From positions 1-64,000 of the forward strand of contig CANQKM010000007.1 of the NCBI GenBank assembly GCA_947624485.1: 64,000 bases of DNA. Direction: 5' to 3'. Below, piece by piece: positions 1 through 7,635 of the stretch. A program made the translations under genes and the position numbers. The stretch comes from an uncultured Clostridia bacterium (GTDB lineage Bacteria; Bacillota; Clostridia; UBA1381). Under the pieces are notes generated by a model. It made no database searches. It was not told the origin of the DNA and saw nothing but the letters and a program-made list of their open reading frames with translations. How positions within the stretch are numbered: the first letter of the stretch is position 1; every line of letters starts with the position of its first letter.

Positions 1-39
1 AGTTCTTCTGTCTACCTCATCGGCTTTAGCCTCTTTTGA
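1..39 (+). CDS. possible 3' end of a gene entering from the left
   Basis: The frame in phase with base 1 stays open and reads SSSVYLIGFSLF before a TGA at 37-39. A hairpin that looks like an intrinsic terminator begins at the next base. This is what the end of a plus-strand gene would look like, but twelve codons are too few to name a family or to exclude chance. Confidence 0.3.
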   Translation, partial: SSSVYLIGFSLF

Positions 40-65
40 ACCACGCGACTATCGCGTGGTTTTCT
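40..65 (+). terminator. probable intrinsic terminator of the gene to the left
   Basis: A perfect 9 bp stem, ACCACGCGA at 40-48 and TCGCGTGGT at 52-60, has a 3 nt loop and is followed by a short T-rich run. It sits directly after the possible stop codon at 37-39. Confidence 0.55.
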
Positions 66-71
66 GTATAC

Positions 72-105
72 AAAAAACGGGGCGGCGATTGCCGTCCCGT
101 TTTTT
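72..105 (-). terminator. intrinsic terminator of the division/cell wall operon (bidirectional)
   Basis: The stem ACGGGGCGGC at 77-86 and GCCGTCCCGT at 91-100 has one G-T pair and a 4 nt loop, with A and T runs on both sides, so it could stop transcription from either direction. It lies 36 bases beyond the hisS stop codon and is the natural end of the mraZ-hisS operon. Confidence 0.8.
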
Positions 106-140
106 GGGTTAAAGAATAGGAATGAAAAAATGAATTAACT

Positions 141-1370
141 TTATTTAAGCCCGCGTATCTCGTCCGTGTTGTCCGCGAAGCAGAAGCCCGAATAGCCCTT
201 TTCGGCAAGCCTGTCGAGGTATTTTGACAGCTTTTTCGGTTTTTCCGCAAGCGTTACCTCGTACGTTTCGCGAAGCGTTTCGGCTTTCCTTACCGCGTTT
301 ACCACATCGTCCCTGTCAAATATCAGCGCTATCCTCTTTTTCGCCTGCGGCAGCGCGTTTTTCTCCTCCGACATTATCGCGAAAATACGCTCAAAGCCGA
401 TTGAAAAACCGACTGCCGGCACGTTCTCGCCCGTGAATTTGCCGATTAGGTTGTCGTATCTGCCGCCGCCCGCGACCGAGCCGCGGAACTTGTCCGACAC
501 TATCTCAAACACCGCGCCGGTGTAGTAACCCTGTCCGCGCACGAGCGATATGTCAAACTCAGCGCCGTATCTGCCGTCGGCAAGCTCTCTCGACGCGTTT
601 ATGATAAACTCCGCGTCGTTCGTAAGCTCACCGCCGCATATTTCCTTTATTCTGTCGAGCGTGACGGGCGACGAGAACATTTCGGCAAAACGGTCTATCG
701 CTCCGCCGTCAAAGCCCTTGTCCGTAAGCTCCGCCTTAACGCCGTCAAGACCTATTTTATCGAGCTTGTCAAACGTTATACACACACTGTCCAGGCTGTC
801 CTCCGCAAAGCCGAGCTTCGTCAAAAGCGCGCGCAGTATGCGGCGGTCGTTCACCCTTACCGTGAAGCCGCTCATGCCGAGCGCGAGAAGCGCTTTAGCG
901 GTCGTGTGTATAAGCTCGACCTCGCACGACGGCGACGACGAGCCGATTATATCTATGTCGCACTGCATAAACTCGCGCAGCCTGCCCTTCTGCGGACGCT
1001 CCGCGCGGTACACGCGGTCGATCTGTATGCACTTCGCCGGAAGCAGCAGCCTTTCGCGGTTGTTCGCGAAGTAGCGCGACAGCGGCAGCGTGAGGTCGTA
1101 GCGCAGTCCCATATCGGCAAGGCTCTTTTCATCGCCCGTTTCGAGCGCCTTTTGCAGCTTGTCGCCGCGCTTTAATATTTTGAATATAAGATTTAGGTTA
1201 TCTCCCCCGTCGCTCTTGTCGAGGTTCTCAATATCCTCGACAGCCGGCGTCATTATGCGTTCAAAACCCGAGTCGGTGTACGTTTTGAGTATCGTCTGCT
1301 GAATGTAGCCGCGCAGACGCGCCTCCTCGGGGAGATAATCGTTTGTGCCTTTTACCGTTGTTTTTTTCAT
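141..1370 (-). CDS. hisS: histidine--tRNA ligase
   Basis: This class II synthetase of 409 residues charges tRNA-His with histidine in the cytoplasm. The N-terminus begins with the family-typical KGTNDYLP, motif 2 lies near residues 119-133 (DRVYRAERPQKGR), and motif 3 near 320-329 (GFSIGFERI). The histidine-binding signature reads LVRGQGYYTG at 276-285, where many HisS proteins have LVRGLDYYTG. The anticodon-binding domain fills roughly residues 335-409 and is compact. A stand-alone HisZ paralogue was considered, but the intact motif 2 and C-terminal domain argue for a real synthetase. The start codon immediately follows the murG stop codon with no spacer, so hisS is the last gene of the cell wall operon, an unusual position. 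Confidence 0.9.
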   Translation of the reverse strand: MKKTTVKGTNDYLPEEARLRGYIQQTILKTYTDSGFERIMTPAVEDIENLDKSDGGDNLNLIFKILKRGDKLQKALETGDEKSLADMGLRYDLTLPLSRYFANNRERLLLPAKCIQIDRVYRAERPQKGRLREFMQCDIDIIGSSSPSCEVELIHTTAKALLALGMSGFTVRVNDRRILRALLTKLGFAEDSLDSVCITFDKLDKIGLDGVKAELTDKGFDGGAIDRFAEMFSSPVTLDRIKEICGGELTNDAEFIINASRELADGRYGAEFDISLVRGQGYYTGAVFEIVSDKFRGSVAGGGRYDNLIGKFTGENVPAVGFSIGFERIFAIMSEEKNALPQAKKRIALIFDRDDVVNAVRKAETLRETYEVTLAEKPKKLSKYLDRLAEKGYSGFCFADNTDEIRGLK

Positions 1371-2477
1371 TTACCCGTTTCCTTTCGACATTTTTATCAT
1401 CAGTTCGTATATGCGTTCGAGCGCATCGGTTCTCGCGATTTTTTTGAGGTTCGCCGACATAAGCTTAAGCTGCGCCTCGTTTTCCACGAGCGACATCATC
1501 TTTTCATACAGCTTTTCGGATGTAAGCTCGCTTTCGAGTATTACCGCGGCGGCATTGTTCGCTTCAAATTCGCGCGCGTTCTGCTCCTGGTGGTTGCGCA
1601 CAACGTTCGGCGACGGTATCAGTATCGACGGCTTGCCGAGCGCGGCGATCTCGCTTACCGTTATCGCGCCCGCGCGCGACACGACCACGTCGGCTGCCGA
1701 CATATAATCAGCCATGTTGTCTATATACGCCGTTATTTTCACGTTGTCGCCGACCGTTATCTTTTTCGCGGCAATCGTCTGCATAACCTTGTCGTAATTG
1801 CGCACGCCCGTGCCGAACAGAAGCTCTATTTCCTGCTCCGCGTTTATGCGGTCGAGCATGTCTATCACAGTGTCGTTTATCTTGTCCGCTCCGAGACTGC
1901 CGCCGAAAATTATCACGAACGGCTTTTTTATGCCGAGCCTGCCGCGCGACGTCTGCTTGTCCGCCTCGAGAATTTCCCTGCGTATCGGATTGCCGGTCAC
2001 AACACACTTATCCTTGTGCTTCATATGGTTTACCGTTTCCTCAAAGCTCAGAGCAAGGTACGTCACGTAATTTTCCGCGCCCTTTACCGTAAGCCCGGGG
2101 TAGACGTTCTGCTCGTGTATGAGCGACGGCACGCCCGTATCCTTAGACGCTATCGCGACCGGACCGCTCACGTAACCGCCGGTGCATACGATGCAGTCGG
2201 GCTTGAAATCCCTTATTATCTCGGCGCAGTCGCGGCGCGACTGCATAAGCTTTTTGACGACGGATATATTTTTCAGCAAATGCCGCCTGTCGAAGCCCTC
2301 TATATCGATATATTTAATGTCGTAACCCGCCTTCGGCACAAGGCGCGTCTCCATACCGCTTTTCGTTCCGATAAAAAGCGCCTTAAAATCGCCGTCCTGT
2401 GATTTTGCATAGTCGGCGATTGAGATTGCGGGGTTTATGTGTCCCGCCGTGCCGCCGCCGGCAAATATTACTCTCAT
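1371..2477 (-). CDS. murG: UDP-GlcNAc:lipid I N-acetylglucosaminyltransferase MurG
   Basis: MurG adds N-acetylglucosamine to lipid I on the inner face of the membrane, making lipid II. The 368-residue protein shows the N-terminal glycine-rich loop GGGTAGHINPA (residues 7-17), a second glycine loop FGGSLGA near residue 191, and the sugar-nucleotide site SRAGAITVSEI followed by a PNVVRNHQEQNA stretch. This is the normal two-Rossmann GT28 layout and length. The ATG is preceded by GGAG at 6 bases. It follows ftsW by 11 bases and abuts hisS, so it is co-transcribed with the division/cell wall operon. Confidence 0.97.
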   Translation of the reverse strand: MRVIFAGGGTAGHINPAISIADYAKSQDGDFKALFIGTKSGMETRLVPKAGYDIKYIDIEGFDRRHLLKNISVVKKLMQSRRDCAEIIRDFKPDCIVCTGGYVSGPVAIASKDTGVPSLIHEQNVYPGLTVKGAENYVTYLALSFEETVNHMKHKDKCVVTGNPIRREILEADKQTSRGRLGIKKPFVIIFGGSLGADKINDTVIDMLDRINAEQEIELLFGTGVRNYDKVMQTIAAKKITVGDNVKITAYIDNMADYMSAADVVVSRAGAITVSEIAALGKPSILIPSPNVVRNHQEQNAREFEANNAAAVILESELTSEKLYEKMMSLVENEAQLKLMSANLKKIARTDALERIYELMIKMSKGNG

Positions 2478-2488
2478 AGTAATCTCCT

Positions 2489-3658
2489 TTAATCCTTAAT
2501 TGAATAGCGTGATATGTTCAGCAGTATGCCCATTTCGAGCAAAAGCGTCAGTATCGCCGTACCGCCGTAGCTGAAGAACGGCAGCGACACGCCGGTATTC
2601 GGCACGCTCGACGTCGCGACCGCTATATTTAATATCGTCTGTATCGCAAGCTGCGCAGCTATGCCGAGCGCCACAAGCGACGAATATGTATCGGGCGCGT
2701 TTACCGCTATCTTTATCGCCCTAAGTATCAGCGCAGCGAACAGCAGTATTACGACTACCGCGCCGACAAGTCCGAGTTCCTCGCACACAATCGCGAATAT
2801 AAAGTCGTTGTACGGTTCGGGGAGGTACGAATATTTCTGCACGCTCTGTCCGAGTCCGCGTCCGAATATTCCGCCCGAGCCTATCGCGTAAAGTCCCTGT
2901 GCGACCTGGTAGCTCTGATTCCGTATGTCCCTAAACGGATCGAGGAAGCTCGTTACTCTTGCCCACCGCACGGAGCTTGCCGCGTGGATCGCGATTATGC
3001 CGATAGGTATTATTACGATAAGTCCGATAATCATCGGCTTTATCGGCGTGCCTCCGGCTATCATTACCGTAACGCCGATACCGGCTATAACTATCGCACC
3101 CGACAGGTGCGTTTCCATGAGCATCAGTCCGAGTACGATTATAAGCACGCCTATAAACGGAAGGTTTCCGCCCGGTTTTTTCAAGTTGTATTTTCCCGTG
3201 TCGATCTGCTTCGCGAAATAAATCGCGATAACCGGCTTCATAAACTCCGACGGCTGCAGTTGAATAAACGGCGTGTTGAGCCACCGCCTCGAGCCGTTCA
3301 GCCTCACGCCTATGCCCGGCACAAGCACGCACACGAGCAGTATTATACATACGAGCATCATCGGGTTCGCGAATTTTTTATACACGTTGTAATTTATCCG
3401 CGACACAAGGAACATTCCCGCAAGTCCGGCCGCCGCGCACGAAGCCTGCTTTATAAAGAAGTAGTACGGGTTGCCGTATATGGTGCTGCCCGCCGGCGCG
3501 GACGACGACAGAAGCATTACAAGCCCGAAAAACAGCAGCAAAATAACTATGAACAAAAACGTGTAGTCCATATCTCCCGCCTGTATCCGTACCGCGCTTT
3601 TACGCGGAGGTATTCTTTTTTGCCGCGAAGTTCCGCTTAACGTGGATGCTCCCGCCAT
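2489..3658 (-). CDS. ftsW: lipid II polymerase of the FtsW/RodA/SpoVE family
   Basis: This is a SEDS-family membrane glycosyltransferase of about 389 residues that polymerises lipid II with a partner class B penicillin-binding protein, here likely the PASTA protein encoded upstream. About ten hydrophobic segments follow a basic cytoplasmic tail. The family-typical NPYYFFIKQ, NGSRRWL, QPSEFMKP and YNDFIFAIVCEELG stretches are all visible. An in-frame GTG lies at 3667, but the Shine-Dalgarno AAAGGTG is 6 bases before the ATG at 3658 and would overlap the GTG, so I prefer 3658. In Bacilli the gene in this position is spoVE, so a sporulation-specific role cannot be excluded. murD, normally found just before this gene, is absent. 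Confidence 0.93.
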   Translation of the reverse strand: MAGASTLSGTSRQKRIPPRKSAVRIQAGDMDYTFLFIVILLLFFGLVMLLSSSAPAGSTIYGNPYYFFIKQASCAAAGLAGMFLVSRINYNVYKKFANPMMLVCIILLVCVLVPGIGVRLNGSRRWLNTPFIQLQPSEFMKPVIAIYFAKQIDTGKYNLKKPGGNLPFIGVLIIVLGLMLMETHLSGAIVIAGIGVTVMIAGGTPIKPMIIGLIVIIPIGIIAIHAASSVRWARVTSFLDPFRDIRNQSYQVAQGLYAIGSGGIFGRGLGQSVQKYSYLPEPYNDFIFAIVCEELGLVGAVVVILLFAALILRAIKIAVNAPDTYSSLVALGIAAQLAIQTILNIAVATSSVPNTGVSLPFFSYGGTAILTLLLEMGILLNISRYSIKD

Positions 3659-3688
3659 GCTTATCACCTTTTCCGTTTTATGCTGATT

Positions 3689-4720
3689 TTATATGAGTAT
3701 GCCGAACCACGCAATCACACATAGTATTGCCGTGGCGAGCGTAAATATTATAACTATTTTCTTTTCGCTCCAGCCGCACTTTTCAAAATGATGGTGTATC
3801 GGCGTCATTTTGAATATTCTTCTGCCCTCGCCGTACTTCTTTTTCGTAATCTTAAAGTACGTCGTCTGCATTATTACAGACAGCGTTTCCATGAGGTACA
3901 CGAAGCCGACGATTATAAGGAATACCGTCATTTTGAGGTCGATCGCCATAAGCGCGGCAGCCGCGCCCAGAAACAGCGAACCCGTGTCGCCCATAAACAC
4001 CTTCGCGGGGTATTTGTTGTAGCAAAGGAACGCCAGAAGTCCGCCCAGAAGCGCGGCGGCGAACACCGTTACGCCCGTTTCGGAAAATTTCATGTACGCC
4101 GTGAGCATAAAGAACAGCGCCACAACAGCCGTTATGCTTGACGCGAGTCCGTCAAGTCCGTCCGTGAGGTTCACGGCGTTTACAACGCCGACTATCACGA
4201 ACATGATAAACGGTATATACAGCCACAGCGGCATCGTCCATTCTATCGCCGTGAACGGTATTATAATCGCCGTGTTAAGCTCTCCGAGCGCGTACATCGC
4301 GACAACGTACACCGCCGCAAGCAAAACCTGGAGCATAAACTTCTGTATAGCGGTAAGTCCGAGGTTGCGCTTTTTTACAACCTTTATATAGTCGTCTATA
4401 AAGCCGATTATACCGAAGCCGAGCGCGACGGCGAATATTACTATACACCTCGCGAATTTCGGTGAAAAGTTACCCTGCGCGGCGAACATTACCGCCGCGG
4501 CGGCAACTCCGACCGCTATGCCCGTTATGAACATTATACCGCCCATTGTCGGCGTACCCGACTTTTTCCGGTGCCATTTCGGGCCTTCCTCGCGGATCTC
4601 CTGTCCGAATTTAAGCCTCCGAAGCCACGGTATGAATACCCGTCCTACCGCCAGCGTTACCGCGAGCGACGCGATAAACGGCAAAAGCGCGAGCATCACA
4701 AGTTCCTTTATACTGTCCAT
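3689..4720 (-). CDS. mraY: phospho-N-acetylmuramoyl-pentapeptide transferase MraY
   Basis: MraY transfers phospho-MurNAc-pentapeptide from UDP to undecaprenyl phosphate, giving lipid I. The 343-residue polytopic membrane protein keeps the aspartate pair at 109-110 (FIDDYIKV), the NLTDGLDGLA motif near 184-193, the FMGDTGSLFLG motif at 242-252 and the triple histidine of PIHHHFE at 309-311. These are the magnesium and nucleotide contacts of the family. The Shine-Dalgarno GAGGTG precedes the ATG by 6 bases. Only 30 bases separate it from ftsW, leaving no room for murD. Confidence 0.97.
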   Translation of the reverse strand: MDSIKELVMLALLPFIASLAVTLAVGRVFIPWLRRLKFGQEIREEGPKWHRKKSGTPTMGGIMFITGIAVGVAAAAVMFAAQGNFSPKFARCIVIFAVALGFGIIGFIDDYIKVVKKRNLGLTAIQKFMLQVLLAAVYVVAMYALGELNTAIIIPFTAIEWTMPLWLYIPFIMFVIVGVVNAVNLTDGLDGLASSITAVVALFFMLTAYMKFSETGVTVFAAALLGGLLAFLCYNKYPAKVFMGDTGSLFLGAAAALMAIDLKMTVFLIIVGFVYLMETLSVIMQTTYFKITKKKYGEGRRIFKMTPIHHHFEKCGWSEKKIVIIFTLATAILCVIAWFGILI

Positions 4721-4733
4721 TTCTTACACCTCT

Positions 4734-6092
4734 TTAGTTATCCTTTATCGCGTTGTAAACCTCTTCAAATCTCATTCCGTGCGACGCTTTTATAAGCACC
4801 GCGTCGCCCTCTTTGAGAGCGTCCTTTACGAAGTTGCACGCCTCGAGCGTCTTGTCGAACGCGTGTATTTCGCTTACGCCCTGCTCCTTCGCACCGCGCG
4901 CGAGATTTTTCATATTCTCACCCGCCGTCACAAGCACGTCTACGCCGGCTTCTTTTACGTATTTCGCGAGAACGTAATGCGCCGAGGGAGCGTGTTCACC
5001 CATTTCGAGAACGTCGCCGAGTACCGCGACGCGCCTTTTCGCGTCAGTCGCGGCGAGTACCTTAAGCGCAGCCTTTATCGAGTCGGGCGAGGCGTTGTAG
5101 CAGTCGTTTATTATCGTTATGCCCTTGTAATCCTCGACCGCGAGCCTCTGCGCCGTCGGTTCAAACGTCTTTATGCCGCGCAGTATATCGTCCATCGGTA
5201 TCTTAAACTCGATACCCGCGCATATCGCCGCGAGCGCGTTATACACATTATGCTCTCCGGGTACGGCAAGCTCCGCCTCGTATTCCGTTCCGTTTACCAC
5301 CGCCGTGAACGATATGCCGCCGAGACCTTTATTCACTATATCCTTCGCGTACACGTCGCTGCCGCTGTCCAAGCCGTAGCGCACGACCTTGTATTCGCCC
5401 TTTACCGTGCGGAGGAAATCATTGTCGCCGTTTACTATAAGCGTGTTATCCCTGCCGAAACGGTTTGTTATCTCCATTTTAGCCTTGAATATGCCTTCGC
5501 GCGAGCCGAGATTTTCAATGTGCGACTCACCGATGTTCGTTATTATCGCGGCGTCGGGCTTGCCTATCGAAGCGAGGTAGTCAATCTCGCCGAAATGGTT
5601 CATGCCCATTTCAAGCACAGCCGCCTCATGCTCCTTTTCAAGGCGGAAAATCGTCAGCGGCAGACCGATGTCGTTATTGAAATTGGCTTCCGTTTTAAGC
5701 GTGTTGTACCTCTGCGATATTACGGAGTACACCATGTCCTTTGTCGTCGTTTTGCCGACGCTGCCGGTGACGGCTATTGTCGGGACGTTATGCTTTTCCT
5801 TGTAGTACGCGGCTATCGCGCCGAGAGCCTTTTTTGTGTCCTTTACGCGTATAATGGTCTTGCCTATAAACAGCTCCGTTTCCTTCGATGTGAGCGCGGC
5901 GGACGCGCCAAGCTCAAACGCCGCGCGCATAAACTCGTGACCGTCGAACTTGTCGCCGACGAGCGGTATGAACAACTCGCCCTCTTTAATCTCGCGCGAA
6001 TTTGTGGATATTCCCTTTATCACCGTTTCGCCGCCGCCTATGAGCGTGCCGCCGGTCGCTTTAATTATTTCTTCCGTCGTTAAAGACTGCAT
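4734..6092 (-). CDS. murF: UDP-N-acetylmuramoyl-tripeptide--D-alanyl-D-alanine ligase
   Basis: MurF attaches D-Ala-D-Ala to the UDP-MurNAc tripeptide in the cytoplasm, using ATP. From the ATG at 6092 the protein has 452 residues. The P-loop TGSVGKTTTKD is at about 109-119, and NFNNDIGLPLT, EMGMNHFGEID and the C-terminal YNASPDS box of Mur ligases are all present. A TTG at 6119 extends the frame, but AAAGG lies 8 bases before the ATG at 6092, so I take the shorter form. An 88-base gap to murE holds a weak hairpin; otherwise the gene is in line with the rest of the operon and lies 13 bases before mraY. Confidence 0.96.
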   Translation of the reverse strand: MQSLTTEEIIKATGGTLIGGGETVIKGISTNSREIKEGELFIPLVGDKFDGHEFMRAAFELGASAALTSKETELFIGKTIIRVKDTKKALGAIAAYYKEKHNVPTIAVTGSVGKTTTKDMVYSVISQRYNTLKTEANFNNDIGLPLTIFRLEKEHEAAVLEMGMNHFGEIDYLASIGKPDAAIITNIGESHIENLGSREGIFKAKMEITNRFGRDNTLIVNGDNDFLRTVKGEYKVVRYGLDSGSDVYAKDIVNKGLGGISFTAVVNGTEYEAELAVPGEHNVYNALAAICAGIEFKIPMDDILRGIKTFEPTAQRLAVEDYKGITIINDCYNASPDSIKAALKVLAATDAKRRVAVLGDVLEMGEHAPSAHYVLAKYVKEAGVDVLVTAGENMKNLARGAKEQGVSEIHAFDKTLEACNFVKDALKEGDAVLIKASHGMRFEEVYNAIKDN

Positions 6093-6180
6093 GACTGTGA
6101 CCTTTAACCCCTTTCGCAAATATATCGGCTCAAGCCGTATTACATAAACAAAGGCTGCCGCTTGTGACAGCCCTTGTATT

Positions 6181-7617
6181 TTACTTATTCAAATGCTTGT
6201 AAACTACAACTCTCTCGTCAAAATCTATCTTTTCCTTACCGATTATCTGGTACGTTTCCTGACCTTTGCCGGCAAGAATTATAACGTCGTCCTTTTCGGC
6301 GTGGTCGAGAGCGTAGCCTATCGCCTCTCGGCGGTCTGCTATGACGGTGTACCTGCCGTCCGTCTTTTTCATGCCTTCCTCTATACTGTTTATAATCGCC
6401 ATCGGATCCTCAGTACGCGGATTGTCGGAGGTGATTATGCTGTAATCCGACAGCCGTCCCGCGATCTCGCCCATTATCGGTCGCTTTGTCGTGTCACGGT
6501 CGCCGCCGCAGCCGAACAGCGTTATTACTCTGCCCTTCGCGAAATCCTTTACCGCGCGTATGATATTTTCAAGTCCGTCCGGCGTGTGCGCGTAGTCTAT
6601 TATTACGGTGTAGTCGGTGTCGGTCGGAACGACCTCGACGCGTCCGACAACGCCGGTCGCTTTTTCAAGTCCTCTTACTATCGTCGGTATGTCTATGCCG
6701 AGCTGCAGCGCCGCGCCGAACGCGCATATCGCGTTGTACACGCTGAACCGCCCCGGTATTACTATATGAACGGGGTACTTTTCCCCTTTATATACAACGT
6801 CAAAATCAGTGCCGCGCGCCGTTATGCGGATATTCTCCGCCTGAAGGTCGCACCCGTCGCCCAGACCTACCTTTATAATGTCGCACGGTGCGGACGCGGC
6901 TATCTTCTTACCGCCCTCGTCGTCAAAGTTTACGACTCCCTTCGCGCTTATATCGAACAGCTTCGCCTTCGCGGCGAGGTAGTTTTCCATAGTTTTGTGG
7001 AAATCGAGGTGGTCGCGCGTAAGATTTGTGAACACGCCCACGTCAAAGCGGCAGCCGTGTACTCTTTCAAGCTCCAGCGCGTGACTCGAAACCTCCATAA
7101 CAACGCCGTCCGCGTCGCTCTCCGCCATTTCCGCGAACAGCTTTTGAAGCTCCAGAGCGTTCGGCGTCGTGGGAGTGGTGCTTTGCGTGACAAGCACCTT
7201 GTCGCCGATTATATTCTGGTTCGTGCCGATAACGCCTATGAGCATACCCGCCTCCTCGACGATGCTCTTAATGAGGTACGTTATCGTCGTTTTGCCGTTC
7301 GTGCCGGTAACGCCTATGAGCTTAAACTTCTTCGAGGGATTGTCGTAGTATTTGCAAGCCATTTCGGCGATTTCCTTACGCGAATTTTCAACGTACCACA
7401 CAGGCACGCTCACGTCAAGCGCGTCCTCCGCGACTATGAGCGCCGCGCCGTTCTTTACCGCTGCGGCGGCGTATTTGTGTCCGTCTGTTTCAAAGCCTTT
7501 TATGCACACGAACACATTGCCGGGAAGCACGCTGCGCGAATCGTACGCTATGCCCGTAAGTTCGATGTCATCATGCTCTTCAAGCCATTTCGCTCCGAGA
7601 AGCTCACTTGCCAACAT
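6181..7617 (-). CDS. murE: UDP-MurNAc-tripeptide synthetase, meso-diaminopimelate type
   Basis: MurE adds the third amino acid to UDP-MurNAc-L-Ala-D-Glu. The 478-residue protein has the ATP loop TGTNGKTT at 104-111, the TTPTTPNALELQKL stretch and the HTPDGLENI segment of the family. The side-chain selecting motif reads DNPR at about 398-401, which marks meso-diaminopimelate rather than lysine enzymes, so the peptidoglycan is predicted to be of the mDAP type. The start ATG follows AAGGGGG by about 9 bases and the gene begins 18 bases after the stop of the upstream penicillin-binding protein gene. Confidence 0.96.
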   Translation of the reverse strand: MLASELLGAKWLEEHDDIELTGIAYDSRSVLPGNVFVCIKGFETDGHKYAAAAVKNGAALIVAEDALDVSVPVWYVENSRKEIAEMACKYYDNPSKKFKLIGVTGTNGKTTITYLIKSIVEEAGMLIGVIGTNQNIIGDKVLVTQSTTPTTPNALELQKLFAEMAESDADGVVMEVSSHALELERVHGCRFDVGVFTNLTRDHLDFHKTMENYLAAKAKLFDISAKGVVNFDDEGGKKIAASAPCDIIKVGLGDGCDLQAENIRITARGTDFDVVYKGEKYPVHIVIPGRFSVYNAICAFGAALQLGIDIPTIVRGLEKATGVVGRVEVVPTDTDYTVIIDYAHTPDGLENIIRAVKDFAKGRVITLFGCGGDRDTTKRPIMGEIAGRLSDYSIITSDNPRTEDPMAIINSIEEGMKKTDGRYTVIADRREAIGYALDHAEKDDVIILAGKGQETYQIIGKEKIDFDERVVVYKHLNK

Positions 7618-7635
7618 TTATAATTCCCCCTTTGT

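Noticed and set aside
4518..6083. 521-codon plus-strand open frame opposite mraY/murF
   Set aside because: Antisense to clear Mur genes, rich in Arg, His and Tyr, and without a ribosome binding site; it is a codon-usage shadow. The 476-codon frame opposite murE at 6193-7623 is rejected for the same reason.
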